Source of the DNA: CAVSVP01 sp963731125
GTDB taxonomy: Bacteria; Pseudomonadota; Gammaproteobacteria; Competibacterales; Competibacteraceae
NCBI GenBank assembly: GCA_963731125.1
Contig: CAVSVP010000010.1
Location: 153,077-217,076, forward strand
DNA: 64,000 nt
Direction of reading: 5' to 3'
Shown: piece after piece, positions 26,466 to 35,947 of the stretch
Numbering within the stretch: the stretch's first letter is position 1
Layout of the letters: the number at the start of each line of letters is the position of its first letter
Program-made: the position numbers and the translations under genes
The notes under the pieces: generated by a model
The model's input: the letters and a program-made list of their open reading frames with translations, nothing else
Told to the model about the DNA's origin: nothing
Databases searched by the model: none

Positions 26466-27608
26466 TTAATGTGCGGGTATGTTATCAATAAAGAGGGTCC
26501 GAATGCGTTCCACGGTGCGCTGCGTATCTCCAAGAGGCGGTGGCGGCGGTCCTGGAGGAAACCGCTGGCCAAGCCAGATAGCTCGGCCGGAGGCGATAAG
26601 AGATTGATGGACAAGCCGCACATCACGGGTTAACCGGCGCGGAGGAATACGCATCATCTGTCGATATAAAAACGCCTTTAGATGGTCAATCCGCCAGTCT
26701 TGCCAGCGCCAGTGCCGAGCGCTGCTTAACCATGACGGCATTGGCTGAGCGGCACAGGAGTCTCCACTTAAATCGAAGATATAGACCGATTTGCGGGTAG
26801 CACAGGCTTCAGCAAGCATTGCTGTACTGTCGCTTGTTACGATTATAGCGTCGGCTAACGCCAGATAGGCGTAGTACGGATTAACAGCAGTATTCGGTGT
26901 CCATCGGAAAAAATGCGTCGGGACGCTAATTGCCGCTGCCAAGGAGTCCGCCGGTGAACACGGGGTACGAGCGCTCGTCGTTACCAGCAGCGATCCACCG
27001 GTTTCGCTGGCCATGGTGCTTGCCTTATGTCCCAGGTGTGTCGCTTTCTCATGATCGAAGGCATAAGGACCGCTATAGCCGCCGATTAAAACTGCGATGT
27101 ACGGTTTGGGCAAGTGGGCCAGACGTGGCGCCCATGTCGCTGCCGCCTCGGCAAGCCGGTGCTCGGTCACGCGATGTAGGCTCAATTTATTGTGCAATAC
27201 ATTGGGACGCACAGGAGAACGATACTCCGGCACTGTAACAACTAGGTCAAAATTTGCTAAACGGGCCCAGGGGCGGCCGATATGGACATAGCGGGTCATG
27301 CCGCCCGTTTGTTTCTGAATCCACCTGCACACAGGCTCGTTGCGCATGGCGGCGGAAATCAGCAGATCCGGCCAGGGGGGATTGAGAGGATCGGATTTGT
27401 GTCTGACAATCCCGGCAGTGGTACTGCCCCGTAGCACGTCCAGACCATAGCCAAACTTTCGGTAAACAAGCCGCTTGATCTCAAAGGGCCAACCTAGCGC
27501 TTCCGCCAAGGCGATAATCTGCGAGTTGTCTCCTGCGCGGTAGCACAATATTGCCCAGACCTTGGGTGGCCAGTTACCACAATTTGTATCAATCGTTTTA
27601 TGGGACAT
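26466..27608 (-). CDS. ELM1/GtrOC1-family putative glycosyltransferase (paralog 4)
   Basis: The 380-residue product shows KVWAILCYRAGDNSQIIALAE, PWPDLLISAAMRNEP, AVLIGGYSGPYAFD and YLALADAIIVTSDSTAM. In the last block the usual TGDS is TSDS. The protein is very close to paralog 2 (18363) over its whole length, so they probably duplicated recently. Unlike paralogs 2 and 3 it has no GT8-like partner at its 3' end. Confidence 0.78.
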   Translation of the reverse strand: MSHKTIDTNCGNWPPKVWAILCYRAGDNSQIIALAEALGWPFEIKRLVYRKFGYGLDVLRGSTTAGIVRHKSDPLNPPWPDLLISAAMRNEPVCRWIQKQTGGMTRYVHIGRPWARLANFDLVVTVPEYRSPVRPNVLHNKLSLHRVTEHRLAEAAATWAPRLAHLPKPYIAVLIGGYSGPYAFDHEKATHLGHKASTMASETGGSLLVTTSARTPCSPADSLAAAISVPTHFFRWTPNTAVNPYYAYLALADAIIVTSDSTAMLAEACATRKSVYIFDLSGDSCAAQPMPSWLSSARHWRWQDWRIDHLKAFLYRQMMRIPPRRLTRDVRLVHQSLIASGRAIWLGQRFPPGPPPPPLGDTQRTVERIRTLFIDNIPAH

Positions 27609-27683
27609 GAAATTTAGGCACTAGCGTAGATAAAACATAAATGCTTTCCACTGTTTAAGAACATGTCAGACGCCAAACCGCCC

Positions 27684-27752
27684 CCGTAGGAGCGAGCTTG
27701 CTCGAGAACTAACCTGGTTGCCCGTCTCAATCTCGAACAATCTCGCTCCTCC
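27684..27752. repeat. REP-like palindromic pair
   Basis: CCGTAGGAGCGAGCTTGCTC at 27684-27703 resembles the REP cores of pseudomonads, and an inverted partner TCTCGCTCCTCC ends at 27752. The pair lies in a 353-bp gene-free gap between an ELM1-like gene and lptG, a normal place for REP/BIME elements. The remainder of the gap (27753-27961) shows no supported gene. Confidence 0.6.
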
Positions 27753-27961
27753 AAAGTAGCCTGTAAAGTGTCTCAGCTAAAGTGGATACCCATAAAAAGA
27801 AATCAGGTTTGTCGTGGTTATAAGTAGTATAGGGAGAAGATAATCGCATTGAAGAGACTCTTTTATATCCGGTAACGTTAAAGTTAAAGTAAAAGTAGGG
27901 TTAAAATTCCATACGAAATAAACCATCAAGTTGACGGGTAACGAATTTGAATGTCTGCACA

Positions 27962-29029
27962 CTAAAAGACACGGCGCAACAACAGACTGGCAAGACTTAA
28001 AAGGATAAGCGCCGGAGTCAGCACGGCAACGGGTGCACTTAGATCGAGAAGTACGCCTAAGTTCATGAAGATCTGATTAAGCAGATAAAATGCAATACCC
28101 ACTATCGAGGCTAACAGTATTCGCTGTCCTAGGCTGTGCACCCGGGGTAAACCGAACACAAAAGGTATGGAAAGTAGAATCATCACCCCGGTGGAAAAGG
28201 GCATGACTAACTTTTGCCATAATGCCAATTCGTAAGGCTCGGTCAGCTGTTTGCTATTGCGCAGATAGCGGATGTAATGGTAAAGATCCGACGGCGAAAG
28301 GCTATCGATGGGAGGTTCCAATAGGCGGATTTGTTCTTCAGTTAAAAAAGAACTCCAAACTCGACTAGGAAAAGACATAGTAACCAACTCTTGTCCATTG
28401 AAGATTTTTTGCTGAACTCCTTGCAGTATCCAGTGTTCCCGATGACTAATATCAGCGCTTTGTGCATGGGTAAATACCAACAGGCGACCTTTGTCGTCGA
28501 ACTCATAAATGTCAATATCCGTGGGAATGCGACCGTGGACAATGGTGTGGATATTGATGAAACGCAGACCGTCGCGGGACCAGAATCCATGTTCGGTGCG
28601 CATTGGGCGGGTGCCGGAAACAGCCATAGACCTTTGCTCATAGGCAAGCTGTTGCAGCGGCGGGACCACAAATTCCGTCAGCGCAGCTACCATCAACATA
28701 AGCAAAGCGCCAGTTTTCATGACCGATAAGCCGATTTGCCATATTGATATTCCCGCGGCCCGCATGGCAATGAGTTCAGAACCGTTAGCCAGTCCCCCCA
28801 GGGCGATGCTGCTACCTAGCAAAGCAGTGACGGGTACCAGATCAAGCATACGCCTAGGCATCATTAAGCTTACAAAAGCGGCTACCTGCCATAGTTGATA
28901 GTTGCCTTCGCCCAGATCGTCTAACTGTTCCACGAAGTCTAGAAAGACAATCAGGGCAATCAGGATTAGCATGACCAATAAGCAGGCTTTGGCGACACTG
29001 ATGCCAATATAGCGGTCTATAATTATCAT
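27962..29029 (-). CDS. lptG: LPS export permease LptG
   Basis: The 355-residue product is a YjgP/YjgQ permease: N-terminal membrane segments (about 15-35, 60-80, 100-120), a central periplasmic jellyroll region of about 150 residues, and C-terminal segments from residue 265. Residues such as RAAGISIWQIG and MPFSTGVMILLSIPFVFG are typical of LptG. With LptF and LptB it extracts LPS from the inner membrane. lptF normally sits just upstream on the same strand; here an IS630 element lies only about 45 bp upstream and no lptF is seen. Confidence 0.9.
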   Translation of the reverse strand: MIIIDRYIGISVAKACLLVMLILIALIVFLDFVEQLDDLGEGNYQLWQVAAFVSLMMPRRMLDLVPVTALLGSSIALGGLANGSELIAMRAAGISIWQIGLSVMKTGALLMLMVAALTEFVVPPLQQLAYEQRSMAVSGTRPMRTEHGFWSRDGLRFINIHTIVHGRIPTDIDIYEFDDKGRLLVFTHAQSADISHREHWILQGVQQKIFNGQELVTMSFPSRVWSSFLTEEQIRLLEPPIDSLSPSDLYHYIRYLRNSKQLTEPYELALWQKLVMPFSTGVMILLSIPFVFGLPRVHSLGQRILLASIVGIAFYLLNQIFMNLGVLLDLSAPVAVLTPALILLSLASLLLRRVF

Positions 29030-29075
29030 ATAGTTTTTCAGGTAAATAATTTCTTGGAGCGTGCCGGATAGAGGC

Positions 29076-30362
29076 TCAAGCGACGCCGGCGGCGGTGCGT
29101 AATTTCTTCATCACGCGGATAACCTGGGTGGCATCGTCGAGATAGGGGTGGAATACCTCCAGGACCGAGGCACGCAGCTCCTCAAAGGTGTTAAAATACT
29201 TTAGATGAGTCGCGTCCTTCTTGGTGTTTCGCCAGCGCTTTTCGATCGGATTGTAATCGGGCGAGAATGCCGGCAGGGGCACAATCGATAACCGCCGGGC
29301 GTGATCGGCTTTAACTTGGTTGACCTCGCGACTGCGGTGGTAGGAGACGCTATTCTCGATCAGGATGATCGGTGTGTCGAACCGCGCCAGGAGTTGCTGG
29401 AGGAACGCCACATAGCTGGCGCTATTGAACCGAGCGCTGCCTTCTGCTGCCTCCTGCAACCGGCGTTGATAGCGGGTGCGGCAATCGACACCGAGCACGG
29501 CGTCCCAGGCGTGCTGAAATCGCTCTTGAGTCGGATAGCTGAGACCCTTCAACGGGGCCAATGGCGCGACAATCTCGGCCGGCACCCCGTCGGCTTTGAG
29601 CTGCTTAAGGGCTTTGGGCGTCAGGGTGTAAACCAGCGCCTCGTGGTAGGCAAACGCCCCCCCGAAGAAACTGATCGCCCCGAACATCTTCAACCCCTTT
29701 CGAATCCCCCGGGTCTTGACCACCGGCTGTTGGCCGCGCACCGCCCAGGTGTGGCTCAACGAGCCCCACATCGCAAACGAGACTTCCTCGGCGAACAACA
29801 TCACCGCTCCGGTCGCTTTGGCCTGCGCCAACCGCTTTGGCCAAGTCTGCTCCACCCACTGCCGACGCGCCTGCTCGTACGCCGCTTCGTCGCTGCGATC
29901 ACTGATAAAACGGGCCTTCTGATAGCTCAGTCCCAGCTTCTTGAGCAACGTGCTCAGGTCCCGGGGGTGGTAGCGAATCCCAAACCGCCGCCAGATCAGT
30001 TCCGCCATCATCGCCGGGTTCCACACCCCGCAGCGAAACCCATTGGCCTCCGGTCCTTTCTCCACCCATGCCCGCACCTGCCGCCTCTGCTCCTTCGTCA
30101 GCTTCGCCTTGCGCCCCCGACCCTGATCGGGCTGACCCCGCAACCATGCCAGCCCTTGCACCATAAACCGCCTTAGCCAGTTATCCACCGTCTTCACACT
30201 GACCCCCAGCAGCTTCCCAATCTCCTCCCAGGGTTTCCCCTCGTGAATCCACAGCAGCCCCTGCGCCAGCTTGTACAGCCGCAGATTATTCAACTCGTGC
30301 GCCCGAACCCGCTCCTTTTCTAGCTCCTCCACGGTGGCTTTTGAATACGACAGTGATATCAT
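29076..30362 (-). CDS. IS630-family transposase
   Basis: The 428-residue product has an N-terminal helix-turn-helix (EEIGKLLGVSVKTVDNWLRR), a second DNA-binding part, and a DDE domain ending in FSPDYNPIEKRWRNTKKD. The first acidic site reads FAEEVSF and the second IENSVSYHRS; in the relatives I know these are usually DE and a D in the second position, so two catalytic residues look changed. The C terminus faces lptG 46 bp away. Terminal repeats are not clear to me. Confidence 0.85.
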   Translation of the reverse strand: MISLSYSKATVEELEKERVRAHELNNLRLYKLAQGLLWIHEGKPWEEIGKLLGVSVKTVDNWLRRFMVQGLAWLRGQPDQGRGRKAKLTKEQRRQVRAWVEKGPEANGFRCGVWNPAMMAELIWRRFGIRYHPRDLSTLLKKLGLSYQKARFISDRSDEAAYEQARRQWVEQTWPKRLAQAKATGAVMLFAEEVSFAMWGSLSHTWAVRGQQPVVKTRGIRKGLKMFGAISFFGGAFAYHEALVYTLTPKALKQLKADGVPAEIVAPLAPLKGLSYPTQERFQHAWDAVLGVDCRTRYQRRLQEAAEGSARFNSASYVAFLQQLLARFDTPIILIENSVSYHRSREVNQVKADHARRLSIVPLPAFSPDYNPIEKRWRNTKKDATHLKYFNTFEELRASVLEVFHPYLDDATQVIRVMKKLRTAAGVA

Positions 30363-30419
30363 GCGTTACCTCCGGTTGATCTGGTAGTGTTCGTCCGGTG
30401 TTGGAACCTTGAATTCTAC

Positions 30420-30552
30420 TAAACAACTGGGGGGTTCGGTGCGCTGACCGGAAACTAAATTTCTGAAAATCTATATGTTTGGCCAGCTCCACAGACAAGG
30501 CTTCCAATTGCGCGGGATCCACGGTGTCAGCTTTTCCAAATGGTACACTCAT
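30420..30552 (-). pseudogene. Truncated 5' end of an unidentified gene
   Basis: An ATG with AGGAG nine bases upstream opens a frame starting MSVPFGKADTVDPAQLEA. After roughly 45 codons it runs into the IS630 unit. The good start signal shows it was a real gene cut by the insertion. I do not recognise the protein, and its 3' part is not seen on the other side of the element. Confidence 0.5.
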
Positions 30553-30607
30553 CGATGCTCTCCTCATTTCCTATTGCCTTTCAGTGTTAACGAGAATGAG
30601 CATTTAC

Positions 30608-32196
30608 CTCGATGTTCAAGTTAGAATTTTATAATATTCAAATATTCTGATTTTATTCCTGCGGCTCATCTAAGCCTTCGCTTGTGCGTGCTGAGCACGA
30701 TACTTCAATGAGGCCGTGGGCTCCAGTCGTCCCCAGTCGCGCAGATGCAGATGCTTTTTCGACGGTTGCAGAGGAAATAGCGGTCGAATCGCTTGAGTCA
30801 GCTGGTCGAGTTTATCGGCAAAGGCATCGCCGTCGAGCCACTCTTGAAGCCAAGCGACCAGGGCGTCCATTTGTAGGCGGCGTTGGAGGCTACCGATGGT
30901 CGACACAGGTTGCCGTTGGTCCACGCGGGCTTGTTGGTCAGGGTGAAGGAGGAGGCAGTGATCGCACAGTAGGCTCAGGGCCAGGCCTCTGCTTGACCCC
31001 GCATCACCAGGCTGTTTGGTCGCCTGCCCCCACCCTTCATAGACTTTCAAGTCCTCAATGGCCACTTCCACGAGCCACCGGCCCGTATGCGCTTGTACAA
31101 TATCCAGGGTCCGCCAACTGAGTTCGGAAGCCACCAGGTAACGATAATCGCGCTGATCCGGATAGCGAATGGCCACCACAAAGCGTTTGCAACCGTGGGC
31201 CTCGACATACCGCCGGGCGCTGCTGACCCAGACCTCGATTCGCTCGCCGCCGCGAACGCAAATCGTTTGGGGCACCCCCGGATAGGCGCGGAAGTACGCG
31301 TCCAAGCGCCAACTCCGTCCCCGGTAGTGCTCCTTCTGATTGTGCCGCAATTGGCTGATGACCTGCCGCTCGCCCCACGGCTTGGCGGCCTGGGCCATAA
31401 ACACCGCATTCCCATCGAGGGCCTCGGCCAGGATCGCTTTGCCCTTCACCTTCGGGTGGTCATGGGCAAATTGCTCCAGCAACCCCACCGCGAGCTGAGG
31501 TTTGCTCGGATAGGCCGGGTTATCGGGCGGCGGCGCCGGACGCTTAGATTTGCTCACCCCTTGGCGCTTTAGCCGCTTATCCGCTTTCGCCCAGGCGCTA
31601 TAGGCCGGATCCGGTGGGTAGAACGCGAAGCCTACCAGGATCGTCACCACCGGCGTGACCAACACCAGAAATACCACCTCTTGACCCCTCATCGTGCCCG
31701 TCCCCGGCTTGTCCTTAACATAATGCACATGGGGAATCCGCGTGGTCACCTTCGCGCGTCGCTTGCCCGTGTCGTCCAATACCAACACCCCTTCCCAGGT
31801 ACCAACGCTGTCCAACCACAGCCTCACACTCAGAACCAGTAACAGGTCCCAGGGCATCGGTCCCCGAAAATACCACGATAACAACGCCTCGGAATACTGG
31901 CCCAACCCGGCTCGGACAAACTTTTTCCAGCATACCGATTCGGTGACGATAATTCCCATCAAGCAAAATGATAACCATGCTTTCTGACCCGGGCTCAGTC
32001 GCGCTTTCGGCTGATGTGATGCTAGGCGGGCGCCCAATTGCTCGACATAGGCCTCGACAAACGGTAACGGGTTGCCCATGATCATGGCTTTCACCCTCAA
32101 ACTCGTGGATCCTTAACTTTAAGTATGGTCAGGTCTGAGAAAAATAGAAACTCAATGAAAATCCGAATATTCTAATTCACTAACTTGAACATCGAG
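30608..32196 (-). mobile_element. Complete IS4-superfamily element with 5-bp target duplication
   Basis: The ends read CTCGATGTTCAAGTTAG (30608-30624) and its complement (32180-32196). TTTAC is present directly outside both ends (30603-30607 and 32197-32201). The 1,589-bp unit contains one transposase gene. Confidence 0.88.
30670..32100 (-). CDS. IS4-superfamily (IS701-like) transposase
   Basis: The 476-residue product has LVLDDTGKRRAK near residue 107 (first D), AEALDGNAVF near 228 (second D) and TGRWLVEVAIEDLKVYEGWG near 350, where R, E and K keep the R(3)E(6)K spacing of the superfamily. It lies inside a unit with intact ends and a target duplication, so it may be active. The ATG at 32100 is probably too early; an internal ATG at residue 6 or 8 is also possible. 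Confidence 0.85.
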   Translation of the reverse strand: MRVKAMIMGNPLPFVEAYVEQLGARLASHQPKARLSPGQKAWLSFCLMGIIVTESVCWKKFVRAGLGQYSEALLSWYFRGPMPWDLLLVLSVRLWLDSVGTWEGVLVLDDTGKRRAKVTTRIPHVHYVKDKPGTGTMRGQEVVFLVLVTPVVTILVGFAFYPPDPAYSAWAKADKRLKRQGVSKSKRPAPPPDNPAYPSKPQLAVGLLEQFAHDHPKVKGKAILAEALDGNAVFMAQAAKPWGERQVISQLRHNQKEHYRGRSWRLDAYFRAYPGVPQTICVRGGERIEVWVSSARRYVEAHGCKRFVVAIRYPDQRDYRYLVASELSWRTLDIVQAHTGRWLVEVAIEDLKVYEGWGQATKQPGDAGSSRGLALSLLCDHCLLLHPDQQARVDQRQPVSTIGSLQRRLQMDALVAWLQEWLDGDAFADKLDQLTQAIRPLFPLQPSKKHLHLRDWGRLEPTASLKYRAQHAQAKA

Positions 32197-32222
32197 TTTA
32201 CACAATCTAATGTACAGTCTCT

Positions 32223-33445
32223 GAGAAGTAATTCAACATAGTCAGTGCATATGGTTATCAACCCAGTTGTGCATTTTGCGGCGTGTCCAGGACCAGTGAA
32301 ACGGATGGGCAAGCAGGTCGTTGTATTCGAGCCAAGCGGTTTGCAGGTGATGGATCAAGTCAGCCCGGCTCGCCCAGTCGCCCCGTTTGAGGTAGCGCTC
32401 GGCGAACGCCCTGAGCAGCAACTCGGCTTGGTTGAGCCACGATGCGTGCGCCGGCGTCAGCAGTACGCGCACCTTCTGGCGATGCCGGCGCACGCATTGC
32501 GCGGTCATTCCACTGGTGTGGCTCGGACCGCCGTCCCAGATCACATGAATACGACGCCTCTCCCGCAGGGCCTCGAACAGCTCATCGAGGATAGGGATCA
32601 GATGCGCGCTGTCGTTGCGCTCCAGACACCAGCCCCGCATGGTCCCGTCATGCACAAACAGGGCTCCGAGGAAGTTCACCGTGCCATGGCGGGTGTATTC
32701 GAACGCTTGGTGTACGATCTGCCCGGTGCGCATCGGAACTTTGGCTACGCGCCGTTCAATCGCCTGCAGGTGTGGCTTCTCGTCCAGACAGACGACGACC
32801 TCGTCATGCTCGTGCAGCCAATCAATCCTTTCGTAGCACCACAAGATTTTGCTCGCCCGCTCGACGACCGTCCTGTCCAAGCGTGGTGTCTTCCAGTAGC
32901 GCGAGCGGTACGGCTGAAGATCAGCTCCGCGCAGGATGAGCGAGACCGTCGAATGCGCGATCTGCGGGACGATGCCCTGGCGCACCGCGGCTTTAGCCAG
33001 GGTGCGCGTCGACCAATGCGTCATCGAGAGGCCGACACCCGCCGGCTCGCAGCAGCCCAGCTGCTCGATGCGCACGCCAACCAGGGGGGGGAAAGGCGGC
33101 GCGGGCGGCCGGTACGCGGGGCGTCGGCCAGAGCCTCAAGACCACGCTGCTCGAAGCGTCGACACAGGTGCCAGATACTCGAGCGGTCCATCTCCACGTG
33201 GGCGGCTAACTGCTCAACCACCGTACCGGCGTCCGCCATGGCGAGCAAGACCCGAGCACGTCGGGCAATCCGTTGCTCAACCCGGCCGTCTCGTACGAGA
33301 GCACGCAGGGCAGCGCGATCAGCCTCGGACAAGCAAACTCCATGGGGCTGACGTCGTCTCATTGCGCTCACCTCGCATACCAAACTACCATGAGTTGAGG
33401 GTAGAAGTCGCCGCTATGGTTTGCAACTATGTTGAATTACTTCTC
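32223..33445 (-). mobile_element. IS630-family element with 20-bp inverted ends
   Basis: GAGAAGTAATTCAACATAGT at 32223-32242 is repeated as a perfect complement at 33426-33445, bounding the two-frame IS630 transposase. The outermost bases beyond the 20-bp core may also belong to the element. Its right end abuts a 5'-truncated ISKra4 transposase. Confidence 0.82.
32242..33383 (-). CDS. IS630-family transposase in two overlapping frames
   Basis: The first frame (33383-33021) carries the helix-turn-helix part (DRSSIWHLCRRFEQRGLEAL). The second (33075-32242) carries the DDE domain: VVCLDEKPHLQA, HVIWDGGPSHTSG and HASWLNQAELLLRAF. The frames meet at a run of eight C (minus strand TTT then C8, near 33090); moving back one base there joins them without a stop. 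It is either a programmed -1 shift or a length change in the C run. Confidence 0.8.
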
Positions 33446-34500
33446 AAACAGTCCACTAGCGAGTGCGGTGGAAGCGTTTTGGTCGAGTCGTGCGCCGGCG
33501 CCGGTGGCGCACGACGAGCAGATGGGTGGTCTGTAGTGCCGATGGCAAAGGAGTGGTGATGCGGCGTACGGTCACCGAGGTCGATGCCAACGCGGCGGCA
33601 GGGGCTGAGGCCGCGGCGGCAGAGGTCGAACCGGGCGGCAAGAAAATGGCCTTGATCGGTGCGGTCTATACCATCGCGCCCCCTGTTCGCACCCCTGAGC
33701 AGGTGCTTAAGGCGCTCTTTGCGCCGCCGCCATGGACCGGGGCAAAGCCGCCACTGCGGCCCAAGCCGCTGCACAAATATGTCCGTGCCAGCCTGGCGCG
33801 CGATGCGCAGGATACCATGGCGCCGTCCTATGCGAGTATCTTCCCCTGGCTCGCCCAGGAACAGCGCCAACGCAATCCCACCGGCCAACACCCGGTGGTG
33901 GTGCTGATGGATGGTCAAAAGTCCCTGTGGACCAGAGCCGAACAGGCGTTTGCGGGCGTGCCCCATGTGGAAGTATTGGATCTGCTACACGTCCTGGGCT
34001 ACGTCTGGGATGCGGTCGAGCTATTCTACCCCCATCGGGAAGGCGCAGGTTTGGAGGCCGTGAAGCAGCAGCGCCTGAGTGTCGTGACCCAACAGGCCGA
34101 ACAACTCCTCAACGGCCAGGTACCGGCGGTGATGCGCCGTCTCTGTGCCCAAACACACACCCTCAACACCACCCAACACCAAACCCTGGACGATATCGTT
34201 GGTTATTTCCGCAACCATGCGTCGCGCATGCAGTATGACCCGTACCTTCAAGCCGGCTATCCCATCGCCTCGGGGGTGATCGAGGGGGCGTGTCGGCATG
34301 TCGTCTGTGATCGGATGGAGCGCTCCGGCATGCGCTGGGTGATGCCCGGGGCAAAGGCCATGCTCGGGTTGCGCTGTATCGGCATCAATCAGGACTGGGA
34401 GGCGTTTATGAAATTCTATATTGAACGCGAAAACCAACGACTCTACCCCGTGAGGGCGGCCAATGACGAAACGTTCTTACCCGATCGACTGGTCGCCTAA
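33446..34500 (+). pseudogene. ISKra4-family transposase, 5' truncated and frameshifted
   Basis: The sequence aligns with the complete copy at 47934-49532 from SVEAFW onward, including ASGVIEGACRHVVCDRMERS near the end. The first 180 or so residues are missing, cut at the IS630 end at 33445. A one-base shift near 33530 gives an in-frame TAG before VVCSADGKG. The longest open stretch, 33463-34500, only seems to have a start by chance. After the stop, the ISKra4 right end (GCGGAAGGCGGGTTATACCC) reaches 34528. Confidence 0.85.
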
Positions 34501-34527
34501 AAACGGTCGCCTAAAGCGACAGCGGAA

Positions 34528-34724
34528 GGCGGGTTATACCCTCCGCGACGTGATGGCTCCCTTGATCGGTGCACTCACCTATTGAGGGATAACCCGTCGG
34601 CTTCGTAAAGTGCAGGAGGAGCCTGGCCTGAGCGATCCAGGCCGGCGCAGGGGAGAGGTGTGGCCCTCTCCCCGGAAGAAACCCCTTAATTTTGCGCATC
34701 TTGGGGCACTGCAAAAGTCGAGTT
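34528..34724 (+). pseudogene. 3' remnant of an IS701-like element
   Basis: The last codons of a transposase (TLRDVMAPLIGALTY then stop) and about 150 bp of 3' sequence up to CTGCAAAAGTCGAGTT match the ends of the unit at 56333-57986 and the remnant ending near 50380. The ISKra4 copy is joined directly to it, so ISKra4 inserted into an older IS701 copy whose left part is lost. Confidence 0.8.
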
Positions 34725-35028
34725 ATAAGCATAACGATCGCCCCCTGCCAGTTTCCAATCCGGAAACTATTTCGTGCACAGTCCTTAGTTGATTGCTGCA
34801 CGTCGTGCCCGATGAGGAGCACCTTTAAAGGGCTGGCCTCATAACCCTTGAGGTGAAGTGTGCAGGAGCGCGTAGTGTGGGAAATCCGCATGCTGCGTGC
34901 GATGTGGCAGGGATTGAAAACGGGGCTACGGACTGACCTAACCGGGCACGAAAGGGGAAACCCTGGACACAGACAAGATTGGTCCTGATGGGCTGCCGAG
35001 CCAACTCTCGACCCTACCAGACCGGCCT
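34725..35028. other. Gene-free GC-rich region
   Basis: About 300 bp between the IS701 remnant and the end of eutC. No ORF is supported. Several short self-complementary stretches (GTGC...GCAC at 34806, CCTC...GAGG near 34840) and the phrase CGAAAGGGGAAACCCTGG near 34958 suggest a structured RNA, perhaps a group II intron remnant, but I cannot show this. Confidence 0.3.
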
Positions 35029-35052
35029 ACCGTGATCTTCGGGACTCACGGT
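35029..35052 (-). terminator. Hairpin just after eutC
   Basis: ACCGTGA and TCACGGT form a perfect 7-bp stem around a 10-base loop, beginning six bases after the eutC stop on the minus strand. It lacks a clear T run, so it may be a processing or RNA-stabilising hairpin rather than a full intrinsic terminator. Confidence 0.45.
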
Positions 35053-35057
35053 CAATT

Positions 35058-35936
35058 TCATTCCCTGTCCAGTAGGAAATTGTCGGCGGCATCGGGTTGC
35101 TTGAGAGTTCGTTCCGGGACTCCGGCCTCGTCCTTGAGCCCGACCCCGGACAGCTTGCGCCGGCGTGCCTCAGACATCAGATAGAAGAGCTTGTGGGCGG
35201 CCACTGCAAAGCTCAGCCCTTCCCGCCGGACGTTGGAGATACAGTTGCGGTCCGCGTCGGTGAGACCCGTGCGGGGCCGATAGGTAAAATAGATCCCCAG
35301 GCTGTCCGGCGAGCTGAGGCCGGGGCGTTCGCCAATCAGCACGACCACCATCGCCGCCCTGAGCAATTCCCCGATTTCATCTCCGATGGCGACACGCCCC
35401 TGCTCCACCAGCACGACCGGTGCTATGCGCCAGCCTTCCTGTTGCAGCTTGGCGGCCATAACCTCTAAGAAGGGTACGGCGTTTTGGTGAACCGCCAGCG
35501 CCGAGAGGCCGTCGGCGATCACCAGGGCCACATCGTAAGCGTGCGGTTCCTTGGCGCTTAGCGACGAAGGCGGCGCCGTCTTCAATAAGGTCGCTTCGTA
35601 ATCCGCCGGCGCCTTGGCCTCCATATGGTGCCGGGAGTCCCGATCCAAGCGTCGGCCAAGATCCGGCCGCTGCAGATAAATGTGGCGATCGGCCGCCGCA
35701 CTGTGCAGCCGGATGACCTCATAGCCTTTCTCGGTGAGTTGTTGTTGCAACGCTTGACCGTCGAACGGCAGATGCACGGCATCCCGCGCCTGGGCATGGG
35801 CGAACTGAAACTCCAAGTGCGGTCCCGTCGGCAGACTCATCCCCGCCCGGCCCAGGGCGATGCGAGCCTTGGTGAACTGGCGCAGCTGCTGCCAAGGATT
35901 GGCAGTGACCGGTGTTAACTTAGATTTATCTTCCAT
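35058..35936 (-). CDS. eutC: Ethanolamine ammonia-lyase small subunit
   Basis: The 292-residue product matches EutC along its length: an N-terminal [17 protein letters not shown], then [19 protein letters not shown] near residue 140, [20 protein letters not shown] near 200 and [13 protein letters not shown] near 230. With EutB it forms the adenosylcobalamin enzyme that splits ethanolamine into acetaldehyde and ammonia (EC 4.3.1.7). The gene follows eutB by 11 bp. No eutA reactivase, microcompartment or acetaldehyde dehydrogenase gene is in the window. Confidence 0.95.
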   Translation of the reverse strand: MEDKSKLTPVTANPWQQLRQFTKARIALGRAGMSLPTGPHLEFQFAHAQARDAVHLPFDGQALQQQLTEKGYEVIRLHSAAADRHIYLQRPDLGRRLDRDSRHHMEAKAPADYEATLLKTAPPSSLSAKEPHAYDVALVIADGLSALAVHQNAVPFLEVMAAKLQQEGWRIAPVVLVEQGRVAIGDEIGELLRAAMVVVLIGERPGLSSPDSLGIYFTYRPRTGLTDADRNCISNVRREGLSFAVAAHKLFYLMSEARRRKLSGVGLKDEAGVPERTLKQPDAADNFLLDRE

Positions 35937-35947
35937 AACAGACCTCC

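Noticed and set aside
27777..27962. Minus-strand 61-codon ORF after lptG
   Set aside because: No ribosome site, low-complexity composition, no motif.
29301..30176. Plus-strand ORF of 291 codons
   Set aside because: It is antisense to the IS630 transposase, proline- and histidine-rich, and has no recognisable motif.
32245..33351. Plus-strand ORF of 368 codons
   Set aside because: Antisense to the two-frame IS630 transposase.
35029..35052. Certain intrinsic terminator after eutC
   Set aside because: The stem is perfect but no T run follows, so it is listed only as a hairpin candidate.
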